11,800 nucleotides of DNA from Candidatus Nitrosopolaris nunavutensis (GTDB taxonomy: Archaea > Thermoproteota > Nitrososphaeria > Nitrososphaerales > Nitrososphaeraceae), in NCBI GenBank assembly GCA_002501855.1, contig DAOM01000090.1:1-11800 (forward strand), written 5' to 3'. The notes below the pieces were generated by a model. It saw nothing but the letters and a program-made list of their open reading frames with translations. It was not told the DNA's origin and searched no databases. Every line of letters starts with the position of its first letter. Position 1 is the first letter of the stretch. This document shows positions 1 to 6,282 of this stretch, one piece after another. A program made the translations under genes and the position numbers.

Positions 1-235
1 AAATTCTCTTATTTAGCAAGCCATTTTGTAAATTTAATATGTAGGGTTCTGCATCGAACGTTAACCGGTCTATCCCAGTTCTACGCTTAATGTGATTGAT
101 TACTTCCTGCAGTTCATGCGTTGTGACATGGATTGCAGACAATCCCAATTTCGTTCCCAAATTCCTTGCAATTATCCACCTACCTAGCTTCCTTGTATTT
201 CTTACCGTTGTAACGGTATAATGTGGCTTGGCTAA
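1..235 (-). pseudogene. D5/P4-type primase-helicase, edge fragment
   Basis: The minus-strand frame is open from about 235 to the window edge. Its useful part reads RWIIARNLGTKL, then HELQEVINHIKRRTGIDR, then FDAEPYILNLQNGLL. The last segment resembles the stretch just before the D5-type helicase domain of P4-family plasmid and virus primases, where an 'LxNGLLD' motif follows a basic helix. Such proteins unwind and prime replication of mobile elements, so this hints at integrated element DNA continuing to the left. No start codon lies in this frame, and a stop (236-238) comes well before the usual N-terminal primase half, so the 5' part is lost or frame-shifted. The residues before RWIIARN do not look coding. 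Family call is from pattern recognition and is moderately sure; the pseudogene call is an inference because the 3' part is unseen. Confidence 0.55.
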
Positions 236-305
236 TCATTACTGCTTCACAAATCTCCCTATCGGTCATTCTTTGCTTCAACCGCATCATACTAATTTGA
301 GCCAT
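180..305 (-). CDS. small helix-turn-helix peptide (possible fragment)
   Basis: 41 residues from the ATG at 305. The segment RMTDREICEAVMISQATLYR reads as a helix-turn-helix: DREICEAV as the first helix, MIS as the turn, QATLYRY as the recognition helix. This is the homeodomain-like or terminase-small-subunit-like form common in archaeal mobile DNA. The frame stays open upstream to 440, but that part overlaps the divergent gene and has no domain character, and a TATA-like TTATAAAT lies about 22-29 bases before 305, so the shorter start is preferred with an essentially leaderless mRNA. The stop at 180-182 falls exactly where the primase-like frame takes over one frame away, so it may be the 5' piece of a frameshifted longer gene rather than a complete regulator. 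Its DNA target is unknown. Confidence 0.4.
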   Translation of the reverse strand: MAQISMMRLKQRMTDREICEAVMISQATLYRYNGKKYKEAR

Positions 306-318
306 CAAGAATACATTG

Positions 319-333
319 TATAAATCATTTATA
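319..333. promoter_or_regulatory. palindromic divergent TATA element
   Basis: TATAAAT-C-ATTTATA is a perfect 15-base palindrome. Read on the plus strand, the left half ends 26 bases before the ATG at 351. Read on the minus strand, the other half ends 22 bases before the ATG at 305. These distances fit archaeal TATA boxes for two leaderless or nearly leaderless transcripts. The symmetry means TBP/TFB binding in one direction would occlude the other, so the two genes may be alternately expressed. The HTH peptide could also bind the palindrome, but that is inference. Confidence 0.5.
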
Positions 334-350
334 ATGTCTAAGTGCATATA

Positions 351-773
351 ATGGATATGACTAAAGAGAATAGTCGCCCATACAAAACGAGAAATGTTTA
401 TCCAAATAAAAGAGTTCCGGCTCAAATGAACCCTGAACAAATTGCACAGTCAATAAAGAACATTGCCAAAGGAATTCACGAAGGATCATATCAAATGAGA
501 AAAACAGTACGAATTCTTCATCAAAGTGGAGCATTTAACGAGCTAACACAGGCGGTATATTATGCCACAGTTGCTGCGCGTGACACTGCAAGAGAAATTC
601 GTGATACTGCTAGGGATTTGAAAGAGGACGGTATAGTCCGCGGTACAGCTAGCGCTATACAACAAACAACTGTGGCAGCGCGTGTGACGGTACACACAGT
701 CAGAGACATGGCAACAGATACAGCGGAGACATTCCCTAAGGCGATCATGACAAAGCTTCCTGAGTGGCCTTAA
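351..773 (+). CDS. helical hypothetical protein with amphipathic repeats
   Basis: 140 residues from the ATG at 351. A GTG at 342 is in frame but lies only 17 bases from the TATA element, so 351 is preferred. I do not recognise a named family. The middle (PEQIAQSIKNIAKGIHEGSY) and the remainder look almost wholly helical. Two related segments of about 20 residues follow each other, TVAARDTAREIRDTARDLK and TVAARVTVHTVRDMATDTAE. They share T-VAAR-T---(I/V)RD-A-D, alternating Ala/Thr with charged residues as in apolipoprotein-like, LEA-like or phasin-like surfaces. There is no signal peptide, membrane segment or cysteine, so it is probably cytosolic. Codon use looks normal, which suggests a genuine gene. 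The protein might coat a membrane or granule surface; this is inference only. Confidence 0.7.
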   Translation: MDMTKENSRPYKTRNVYPNKRVPAQMNPEQIAQSIKNIAKGIHEGSYQMRKTVRILHQSGAFNELTQAVYYATVAARDTAREIRDTARDLKEDGIVRGTASAIQQTTVAARVTVHTVRDMATDTAETFPKAIMTKLPEWP

Positions 774-1221
774 TGCCATAAGTTACACAAGACACACTCT
801 TGTTTTATACAATTAGAAATGTACAAGGAGCAAAGCCATATTTTGCAAGAGCATTTGCCATCATCTCAGATTTGTTAGGTGCTTGGGCACGTATTCTGGC
901 AGTCCTGCGGACTATTTTTCTAGTAATTATTTCGTTACCAGGGTTTGCTGGTTAGGGTGTTTGGCTATCTTATAGCGTCAACTAATTTCTACTCTTGTTC
1001 TTGACGTTGCTCGAGGCTTTGGCCTCGATGATTCTGCAGATACAGTTACCATTTATTTTCCCTTCTCCAGCACAATAATAGCGCCACCTCATGCAGTAAA
1101 TATATTCTATTGGCCATTATTCTTATTTTATAATATTTTCTATAATACCATAGTTCAACTTCTAACCACATATCACCACTAATTTAAATACTATTTTTAG
1201 TAGTGGGTAATCACTTACAAA
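774..1221. other. gene-poor stretch with short hydrophobic open frames
   Basis: No gene can be defended here. A plus-strand frame at 800-955 (TTG start, 51 aa) encodes ARAFAIISDLLGAWARILAV and then FLVIISLPGFAG, a likely single membrane helix, but has no clear ribosome binding site or promoter. A second plus frame is open from 976 to 1182 (68 residues, with aromatic and hydrophobic runs near its end) but has no start codon. A perfect 7-bp stem with a TTTG loop (TCGAGGC/GCCTCGA) sits at 1011-1028. It lacks a following T-tract, so it is not a clear terminator. The stretch looks like decayed membrane-protein sequence. Confidence 0.4.
1176..1206 (+). promoter_or_regulatory. TATA box inside an inverted repeat
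   Basis: TTTAAATA at 1183-1190 is a good archaeal TATA element, 31-39 bases before the ATG at 1222, which leaves a leader of about ten bases. It is bracketed by the inverted repeat CCACTA (1176-1181) and TAGTGG (1201-1206), which could be an operator. The promoter looks intact although the gene behind it is only a stub. Confidence 0.35.
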
Positions 1222-1389
1222 ATGGCGAGGAGACCAACAGATCCAAAGATAACAATAATTGGGGTCCCAACCAATTCATCTGGAAACATTGATGGTGTTT
1301 CAAGAGGGCTATCAGCGCCCAGAAAGAAGATCTGCAAGACAGATCGTTCAATATCTGGCAGCTGTTATGAGGTCTTGATGAATGAATAA
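1222..1389 (+). pseudogene. arginase/agmatinase family N-terminal stub
   Basis: A 55-residue frame starts MARRPTDPKITIIGVPTNSS and continues with GNIDGVSRGLSAPRK. The ITIIGVP strand, the short Ser/Gly loop and the following G-(V/A)-x-R-(G/A)-P/L-S-A-x-R-K pattern are those of the first strand and substrate-proximal loop of ureohydrolases (arginase, agmatinase, formiminoglutamase), which hydrolyse guanidino groups at a two-manganese site. The enzymes have about 300 residues. Here the reading frame leaves the family pattern after about 35 residues and stops at 1387, so none of the metal-binding His/Asp motifs are present, and I find no continuation in other frames downstream. It is therefore a truncated remnant with a surviving promoter. 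Family recognition is moderately sure; loss of function follows if it is right. Confidence 0.5.
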
Positions 1390-1409
1390 AAAAAACCTAC
1401 ATAACAAGA

Positions 1410-1416
1410 TTTTTTT
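1410..1416 (+). terminator. T-tract terminator candidate
   Basis: A run of seven T follows the arginase-like stub by about 20 bases and precedes the promoter of the next gene. Archaeal termination often needs only such a T-tract; no strong hairpin is visible. Confidence 0.3.
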
Positions 1417-1460
1417 GTCTTATACATTTATTACATACAATACAACTATTACACAAGACG

Positions 1461-1467
1461 TTTATAA
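1461..1467 (+). promoter_or_regulatory. TATA box of the RHH-DUF72 unit
   Basis: TTTATAA lies 34-40 bases before the TTG at 1502, placing transcription start near 1490 with a leader of about ten bases. An in-frame stop at 1487-1489 rules out a start further upstream. Two ATG codons further up (1474, 1479) are out of frame. No other promoter is seen before the DUF72 gene. Confidence 0.4.
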
Positions 1468-1501
1468 GTGTAATGTAATGAATGTATAACGTGTAATTGT
1501 A

Positions 1502-1684
1502 TTGATCAAGCAACGGAAGGATACTGTAGAGTATCGTAACGTTCGTCTATCTATTGAAACCTACACTAAACTTGACAAATATCTTCTTGAACTTATTCAG
1601 AAAAGAGGTGATAGACGACTTTCGCTTGACGACGCAATAAAGTCTTTAATTGAGGATTACTATTCTAAGATAACTAGAGATTAA
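1502..1684 (+). CDS. ribbon-helix-helix (Arc/CopG-like) small regulator
   Basis: 60 residues from a TTG. An in-frame stop at 1487 and the absence of another start codon before it make TTG the only reasonable choice. Residues 13-18 (RNVRLS) form the expected DNA-contacting beta strand, followed by helix IETYTKLDKYLLELIQKRG and a second helix SLDDAIKSLIEDYYSK. That beta-alpha-alpha order, length and the 'V-R-L-S-x-E-T-Y-x-K-L' pattern fit ribbon-helix-helix dimers, which act as transcription repressors or antitoxins. The next gene starts only 9 bases after its stop and its Shine-Dalgarno overlaps the stop codon, so the two are cotranscribed. DUF72 is not a known toxin family, so autoregulation of the pair is more likely than a toxin-antitoxin role. 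The RHH call is from sequence pattern alone. Confidence 0.7.
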   Translation: MIKQRKDTVEYRNVRLSIETYTKLDKYLLELIQKRGDRRLSLDDAIKSLIEDYYSKITRD

Positions 1685-1689
1685 GGAGG
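1683..1689 (+). promoter_or_regulatory. strong Shine-Dalgarno that fixes a TTG start
   Basis: AAGGAGG overlaps the stop codon of the RHH gene and lies four bases before the TTG at 1694. It is the clearest Shine-Dalgarno site in the window and decides the non-ATG start of the DUF72 gene. Confidence 0.75.
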
Positions 1690-1693
1690 AACC

Positions 1694-2584
1694 TTGCAAC
1701 ACTATATAGGCTGTACTGGATGGAGCTATACATCTTGGAAAGGCCCCTTCTACCCATCTAATCTTGAAAACGCTAAATGGCTGAACTATTATTCACAGAT
1801 ATTTGATTATGTAGAGATTGATTCTTCGTTCTATAGAACTCCTAACGTCTTTATGGTTAAAAATTGGTTCAAGCGTACTCCCGAAAATTTTAGATTTACT
1901 GCTAAATTTCCAAAAGTCATAACCCATGATAAAAGACTGAAGAATGTCGATAGAGAATTGGAGCTTTTCTTTCAAGTAATTGATCCTTTAAAAAGTAAGA
2001 CTTTGGCTTTACTTATTCAGTTACCACCTTCATTAACGATATCCCAAGGTCTTGAAGGACTGAGGCAATTATTACCAACCTTAGATAACACTGGATTCAG
2101 GTATGCAATAGAAGTTAGACACAATTCATGGTTTCAAGATCTAGCATACAACTTCTTTACTGATAATAACATTTGTATGGTTTGGAGTCAGCTTGCAAAC
2201 ATACGAACGCCTCCTATAGTAACTACAGATTTTCTATACATAAGGTTCATTGGCGATAGAAGTATACAAGAAAGGGATTTCGGTAGTATACAGAAAGATA
2301 GGATTTCTGAAATGCGAAAATGGGCACGTAATCTTAAAGCAGTACCAAAGCGAGAAACAGGAGCAGAGGAAGAAGGAGAAGCAATAATGGGGAGAGGAAG
2401 AAAAAATAATATTAATCTTGCAATCGTAGCGGCAAATAATCACTATGCTGGATTTGGACCTGGAACTGCAAATTTATTTCGTGGTGTGGTTGGTTTGCCT
2501 CAAGCGAATTGGGGAGAAAATAAACAAAACCTAATTCGAGAAAGGGATTTAAAGCAAAGTACGCTTTCTGATTTTATAGATTAA
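1694..2584 (+). CDS. DUF72 (YecE-like) TIM-barrel protein
   Basis: 296 residues, full length for the family. Signature segments appear in order: the N-terminal GCTGWSYTSWKGPFYP (residues 6-21), VEIDSSFYRTP near residue 40, FRFTAKFPKVITHDKRL around 65-82, LLIQLPPS near 107, AIEVRHNSW around 138, and the C-terminal NNHYAGFGPGTA motif followed by LFR. These residues line the cleft of a TIM barrel of unknown reaction; the family is widespread in bacteria and archaea and has no accepted function. A charged insert (residues about 215-233, rich in Glu, Arg and Gly) sits before the NNHYAGF motif and is longer than I expect. The TTG start is fixed by an AAGGAGG site. It is translated right after the RHH regulator, which suggests regulated expression. 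No frameshift or missing motif is seen. Confidence 0.9.
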   Translation: MQHYIGCTGWSYTSWKGPFYPSNLENAKWLNYYSQIFDYVEIDSSFYRTPNVFMVKNWFKRTPENFRFTAKFPKVITHDKRLKNVDRELELFFQVIDPLKSKTLALLIQLPPSLTISQGLEGLRQLLPTLDNTGFRYAIEVRHNSWFQDLAYNFFTDNNICMVWSQLANIRTPPIVTTDFLYIRFIGDRSIQERDFGSIQKDRISEMRKWARNLKAVPKRETGAEEEGEAIMGRGRKNNINLAIVAANNHYAGFGPGTANLFRGVVGLPQANWGENKQNLIRERDLKQSTLSDFID

Positions 2585-2829
2585 CAAAGAATACAATGAA
2601 CAAGTAGAAGGAGGTCTTTACATCTTTTAATTAAAGAAAATAATTCTGTGCATGGTCCTTCCTATCATTCTCTGAGAACAAGATAGCTATCAGCTCCCTG
2701 AACTGGAGCGCATTAATAATAGCTTTTCTACAGTAATGATTGTTAAAATATACACTAAAGAACTTTTGTCTCATTTTTAATTCGCGATATTTTTTCAACT
2801 AGGATAAACTGATGTCGAACGGAAGCGTA
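2585..2829. other. intergenic, convergent, with orphan ribosome site
   Basis: Region between the converging DUF72 and hypothetical genes. AAGGAGG at about 2608-2614 resembles the strong site before DUF72, but no ATG, GTG or TTG follows at proper spacing and the frames close within a few codons. No clear terminator hairpin or T-tract on either strand. Confidence 0.4.
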
Positions 2830-3123
2830 TTAGCTCATTTTGATATCTTTTAGTATCTGATAGGTCTTTATTTCTCCATCATTTATCGAATTCTTTATTG
2901 TAGGTAATGAAAAATCTGCATTCTCGTAAAGGGATGGAATAAGCTCTGTTCTAGTTATATGATGTAGACCCTTAATTTCAGCTCCATGTTCTTCTGATAC
3001 TTTTTTATATCTTGCCCGGATCTTTTCAAACCTCGCTTTATCTTCTTTTTCTTCTGAATCGGTAGATATAAGCACCATCCTCATCGCGACTTTTTCAAAC
3101 TGTAACCAACGATCATTTGACAA
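2830..3123 (-). CDS. hypothetical charged protein
   Basis: 97 residues from a TTG at 3123; the ATG at 3084 (residue 14, MRMVLIST) is an equally possible start. I recognise no family. The start after Met14 looks like a beta strand (MVLIST), then a very charged helix (EEKEDKARFEKIRARYKKVSEEH), then a short strand GAEIKGLHHI and a Pro-containing tail. No cysteines, signal peptide or membrane segment, so a small cytosolic protein is likely. It lies 48 bases after the restored stop of the dehydrogenase gene on the same strand and may be cotranscribed with it, although an AT-rich TATA-like stretch at about 3137-3150 could serve its own leaderless transcript. Base composition matches its neighbours. 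Real gene moderately likely. Confidence 0.55.
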   Translation of the reverse strand: MSNDRWLQFEKVAMRMVLISTDSEEKEDKARFEKIRARYKKVSEEHGAEIKGLHHITRTELIPSLYENADFSLPTIKNSINDGEIKTYQILKDIKMS

Positions 3124-3171
3124 ATCTATTTTTGGATATTATTATTAATATTATGACCGTCAGCACGACAT

Positions 3172-4183
3172 CTAGCTGCTACTACTAATGTCTAGCAGAA
3201 TTCTCCCATCTCTTTCCTTAGCAAATAGTGCTTGTAAGGCTTCTTTAGCTTCATCAAGCGTGAACTTTTTCCACACTAGTCTTTAATTCTTTAGACATAT
3301 CTATGAGCTCTGTGATCTCTCTTCTAGTGCCACCAGTAGAACCTATTAATTTTACTTGTTTAGAATAAAGTGATTGAATATTTAATTTAACATCTACACC
3401 TGTTAGACCTCCAAAAGTTACCCATCTTCCATTGAGGCCAACAGATGCAAAGCTATTTTCCCATGTTTGTACCCCTAGAGAATCTAAAACAACATCTGCC
3501 ATTTTGCCTTGAGTTAATTCATTAACTTTCTCTACTACTCTATCATATTCACTTATAATATAATCGGCTCCAAAATCTTTTATCCAATTATCTTTAGAGA
3601 CTGCAATAACTTTTGCTCCCATTTTCTTTCCAAACTGTGTAGCCATCATCCCTGTATTTCCCGATGCACCAAAGATTACCAAGGATTCATTTACTTTTAA
3701 CGCAGCTTCTTTTAATGCATGATATGGTGTCAAAGTGGTTACAGGTAGACTGGCCGCTAACTCCCATTGCATTTCGTCCGGTATTTTAAAGACATTTTTC
3801 TCCGGAACAGCCATGTATTCTGCAAAGTCTCCATTGGTAGCAACACCTATCAGTCCTCCGTTTCTACATAACATATCATTTCCACTCAGACACATATCAC
3901 ATATTCCATCAAACACCTTGTTATGCACAATCACTCTTTCACCTCTCTTTAGGCTCGTCACATGCCGTCCAGCTTCTTCTACCACACCGCTTGTCTCCGC
4001 TCCCGGTATATGCGGTACTGGTTTAATTGGCAGTGTACCTGACACCACAATGTGATCTATTGGATTTACAACTGCAGCTTTAACTCTTATCAACACATCG
4101 TGATCTGTTATTTTCGGTTGTTCTACATCATGCTTTATCTTTAAATTCTCTAAACCGGGTTTTTCAAAAATGGCTGCCTTCAT
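3172..4183 (-). pseudogene. MDR-family dehydrogenase/quinone oxidoreductase, 3' frameshift
   Basis: The frame from the ATG at 4183 gives 309 residues. It has the GroES-like half with NPID (40-43) where Zn-dependent enzymes carry catalytic Cys, GAETSG (61-66), and a structural-zinc-like loop with C95, C98 and C106. The Rossmann half carries GASGNTGMMA (172-181) for NAD(P)H. The lack of the catalytic cysteine suggests a quinone oxidoreductase or enoyl reductase type rather than a true alcohol dehydrogenase. The frame ends early at 3254 with KTSVEKVHA. One frame over, LVWKKFTLDEAKEALQALF and then AKERDGRILLDIS run to a stop at 3172, exactly the usual C-terminal helix and last strand of the family. 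A one-base shift near 3280 thus splits an otherwise complete gene of about 336 residues. A TATA-like AT stretch at about 4200-4210 precedes the start. A sequencing error cannot be excluded. Confidence 0.8.
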
Positions 4184-4684
4184 CTATCTATTATGAAGTA
4201 TATTTTATTTAACATCTTCTGCAGTAGATTTAATTATTTCTGAATACTTGTGATTTAATTCATTAATTCTTGTTTTGCATAGATCTGTTTATCGTATGCC
4301 TATGCTACTGCCAAAAAGACATGTACTCGCATAATCATCTAAACCTCGAGAAAGTAGCTGTTAAACAGGAAAGAAGGAAGAGACAGAAGCCATTCTGGCT
4401 TTTCTAATATGTTCTAAAATTAAATCGTGTCCGCTGTTTTGCCAATTTATTGATGACCAACTTCATGAAAACTTACAGTTTACAGACCATATTCATTTAA
4501 CCATCACAAGACATTTTAAGTGACAACTCCAAATGCAAACTTCAAGCAACGGTCTTTTAAAGCCTGACCTTTCTCTTGTTATAAAAGTAGGTGTTGATAC
4601 TGCTGCTCGTCGCTTTTTCCTACCAAACTGCCGAAGGTCGAAAGATTTTATTAGTATGTTGTTTTATTCATAATACCGAGGTAC
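4184..4684. other. gene-poor stretch with fragments on both strands
   Basis: On the minus strand a frame ending at 4205 encodes INELNHKYSEIIKSTAEDVK, a short coiled-coil-like tail without a start, probably the 3' end of a lost gene 22 bases before the dehydrogenase start. On the plus strand 4533-4673 encodes 46 residues beginning MQTSSNGLLKPDLSLVIKVG; 'KPDLSLVIKV' followed by 'VDTAARR' faintly recalls the nucleoside/thymidylate kinase strand before the lid, but this is weak. TTATAAAAG near 4579-4587 is TATA-like and lies inside that frame, pointing towards the UBP gene about 105 bases on. Nothing else is supported. Confidence 0.35.
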
Positions 4685-4693
4685 TTGATAGAC

Positions 4694-4951
4694 ATGAAAG
4701 CGTGTGAGCATGCTAGGAATGTTGATGAAAATCTTGCACCCAATACATCTGGCTGTGAAGAATGTGAAAAAGAAGGAACAGAGTGGGTCGCACTAAGAAT
4801 GTGTCTCAGTTGCGGTCACGTCGGATGCTGTGACTCATCTGTTGGTCTGCATGCAACTAAACACTTTCAGAAAACAAGCCACCCGGTGATGATAGCGCTT
4901 CCAGATAAATCGTGGAAATGGTGCTACGTCGATAAGAATTACACCCGTTAA
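4694..4951 (+). CDS. UBP-type zinc finger protein
   Basis: 85 residues from the ATG at 4694. A TTG at 4685 adds three residues, but GAGGT at 4679-4683 is well spaced only for the ATG. The fold is the ubiquitin-hydrolase-type zinc finger (ZnF-UBP). C4 and H6 open it, then C21-x2-C24, C37-x2-C40 with CGHVGCC, H53, H57 and H63-P64, matching the family's Cys/His spacing with three possible zinc sites. In eukaryotes this domain binds the free C-terminus of ubiquitin. Archaeal single-domain versions are of unknown role, but could bind the C-terminal Gly-Gly of ubiquitin-like SAMP/Urm1 proteins; that is inference. The aromatic-rich end (WKWCYVDKNYTR) is typical. No operon partner. Confident on family, not on role. 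Confidence 0.85.
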   Translation: MKACEHARNVDENLAPNTSGCEECEKEGTEWVALRMCLSCGHVGCCDSSVGLHATKHFQKTSHPVMIALPDKSWKWCYVDKNYTR

Positions 4952-5445
4952 GAAGGAATCCAATTCAATCTGGATACCATACTCTGGCTATCTTGCTGAA
5001 GCACTTCCTGCAGAACGCATTTCAAAACAATCGTCGGTAAACCGTATTATGAAGCTAGTAAGAAATTTGTAGGAGATGCATATTTGTGTCCTAGTTGCAA
5101 GGTTTGTCTATGTTCGATGGCAGTTTAATTTAAACGACTATAACGATCAATAGATTTTATGAATTCATGGGTATGGATATCCATTGCCTTGATCTCATCT
5201 GCCTTAATGTCAAAAGGAGTATTTTTCTTAGTATTGACCATCATTTCAGTATCAACCGTTATCCCTTAAATCAAGTATTATCTGCGTCAATATGACAAGT
5301 AAGAATGATATAACCACTAAAGCCACAGCCTTGCTGGACATAGGATTGTATATTTGGATATGTTATTAAACATTTTTTAAAGGCTTTCAGGACGTCCTAT
5401 AAGGAAGGCCTCAGTACATCTGCATGATATATTCTAGTAGTGGTG
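4952..5445. other. decayed stretch between UBP finger and UDG
   Basis: Apart from the amidohydrolase stub, only short frames without starts are visible. On the plus strand one ends at about 5128 with GDAYLCPSCKVCLCSMAV, a cysteine-rich tail (CxxCxxCxC) that recalls a zinc-binding end, without any start codon. Another, at about 4958-5071, contains WIPYSGYLAEALPAERISKQ, unrecognised. A 25-codon ATG frame at 5292-5369 lies about 27 bases after a TTAAAT element that also serves the divergent stub. A palindrome AGGACGTCCT sits near 5390. No promoter-gene pair is convincing. Confidence 0.35.
5125..5244 (-). pseudogene. amidohydrolase N-terminal stub
   Basis: 39 residues from the ATG at 5244 (a second ATG at 5241 is adjacent). 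It reads NTKKNTPFDIKADEIKAMD and then IHTHEFIKSIDRYSRLN before a stop. The 'x-D-I-H-T-H-x' motif after a short strand is the metal-binding HxH at the first strand of amidohydrolase-family TIM barrels (for example the ACMSD-like decarboxylase subgroup, whose members have about 300 residues). Nothing further of the barrel is found downstream on the minus strand. An AT element TTTAAGG about 25-30 bases upstream gives it a plausible promoter. As in the arginase-like case, only the 5' end of a metal hydrolase remains. The motif is short, so this call is tentative. Confidence 0.4.
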
Positions 5446-6198
5446 CTAAACGCTTTCCCCATTTATTATCGATCTGGCCGTTTGAAAGATATTAATCCAC
5501 ATTTGCCATGTTAATGTACCGGTGTTAGTATTTCTTCTACTTGGATGATATGAAACTATCAAAGTCTTACCATCAAAGACAGGATAGATCTTATTATGAC
5601 CAAACATCAATCCTCTAACGTTGCAAACACTGCGATATGCATCAAAAGCAATCTTTCCAAGGGTCAAGATAACCTTGGTTGTCTTCTCGAGTATTTTTGT
5701 TTCTGCCAGGAGGTATTGAGAACAGTTGGATATTTCAGATGGATCTGGTTTATTTAATGGCGGGACACATCGTACTGCTGCAGTCAGATAGGCATCCTTT
5801 AAAATTAATCCATCGTCTCTTGATACACTTGTAGGTTTATTTGCAAATCCTGTTTCAAATAATGCTCTTATAAGCCAATCACCAGAGCTATCCCCTGTAA
5901 ATACTCTCCCCGTCCTATTCCCCCCATGAGCAGCTGGAGCCAATCCAATAACCAATAATTTAGCTTTAGGATCCCCAAAAGTTGGGACAGGTCTTGCCCA
6001 ATAAACTTGATTCATAAACTTCTTCGTTTTAGTTTTTCTCACTTCTCGAATGTATTTTGATAAACGAGGACATAATTTACAATGTACAACCGTTTCATTT
6101 AATTTGTGCAATAACAAATCTTCTTCAACTAACTTACCCTTTGACAATGCCAGATATTGTATATCTAAATGCTGTATATTAATTGCGTTTGTTGGCAA
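5446..6198 (-). CDS. uracil-DNA glycosylase, family 5 (UDGb)
   Basis: 250 residues from a TTG at 6198. No Met occurs before residue 62, and the family usually begins 20-30 residues ahead of the first CxxC, so this start or a TTG at codon 18 is needed. It removes uracil from DNA to begin base-excision repair. The active-site motif GLAPAAHGGNRTGR (85-98) with FTGD (100-103) is the family-5 form, which lacks the Asp/Asn water-activating residue of other families. SYHPSRRNTNTG (216-227) is the second motif, with the His that inserts beside the base. C40 and C43 (CKLC), C144 (RCVPP) and C159 fit the four ligands of the 4Fe-4S cluster. It is divergent from the racemase homologue across 84 bases. 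Intact, with no anomalies. Family-5 enzymes also act on hypoxanthine and other deaminated bases. Confidence 0.9.
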   Translation of the reverse strand: MPTNAINIQHLDIQYLALSKGKLVEEDLLLHKLNETVVHCKLCPRLSKYIREVRKTKTKKFMNQVYWARPVPTFGDPKAKLLVIGLAPAAHGGNRTGRVFTGDSSGDWLIRALFETGFANKPTSVSRDDGLILKDAYLTAAVRCVPPLNKPDPSEISNCSQYLLAETKILEKTTKVILTLGKIAFDAYRSVCNVRGLMFGHNKIYPVFDGKTLIVSYHPSRRNTNTGTLTWQMWINIFQTARSIINGESV

Positions 6199-6282
6199 AT
6201 ACGTGCCTTGAGATACCCCGAGTATCCCAGTATGGAGAATAGATATTTACCTGTATGATCCACAGTTAATATAGATACTACC
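6199..6282. promoter_or_regulatory. divergent promoter region
   Basis: These 84 bases must hold promoters for the glycosylase (minus) and the racemase homologue (plus). GTAAATATC on the minus strand (6242-6250) is 44-52 bases before the TTG at 6198 and TATA-like. On the plus strand, TTAATATAG (6266-6274) is closer than usual to the TTG at 6283. An interrupted inverted repeat GATAC (6212-6216) / GTATC (6222-6226) is present near the glycosylase start. No Shine-Dalgarno precedes either TTG. Confidence 0.3.

Noticed and set aside
180..440. Full 86-residue minus frame as the HTH gene
   Set aside because: Its first 45 codons overlap the divergent gene and the promoter palindrome and have no domain character; the ATG at 305 fits the TATA distance.
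543..779. Minus-strand open frames of 62 and 78 residues
   Set aside because: They lie wholly opposite the helical plus-strand gene, are cysteine/serine or valine rich by reverse reading of its Ala/Thr repeats, and have no promoter.
1011..1028. Hairpin as intrinsic terminator
   Set aside because: The stem is perfect but no T-tract follows and no gene ends just before it.
1793..2443. Minus-strand frames of 60 and 69 residues
   Set aside because: Antisense shadows of the complete DUF72 gene.
2600..2635. Possible gene start after AAGGAGG
   Set aside because: No ATG, GTG or TTG at suitable spacing and all frames close quickly.
3735..4055. Plus-strand 106-residue frame
   Set aside because: It is the antisense of the conserved dehydrogenase GroES-like and Rossmann regions and has no domain pattern.
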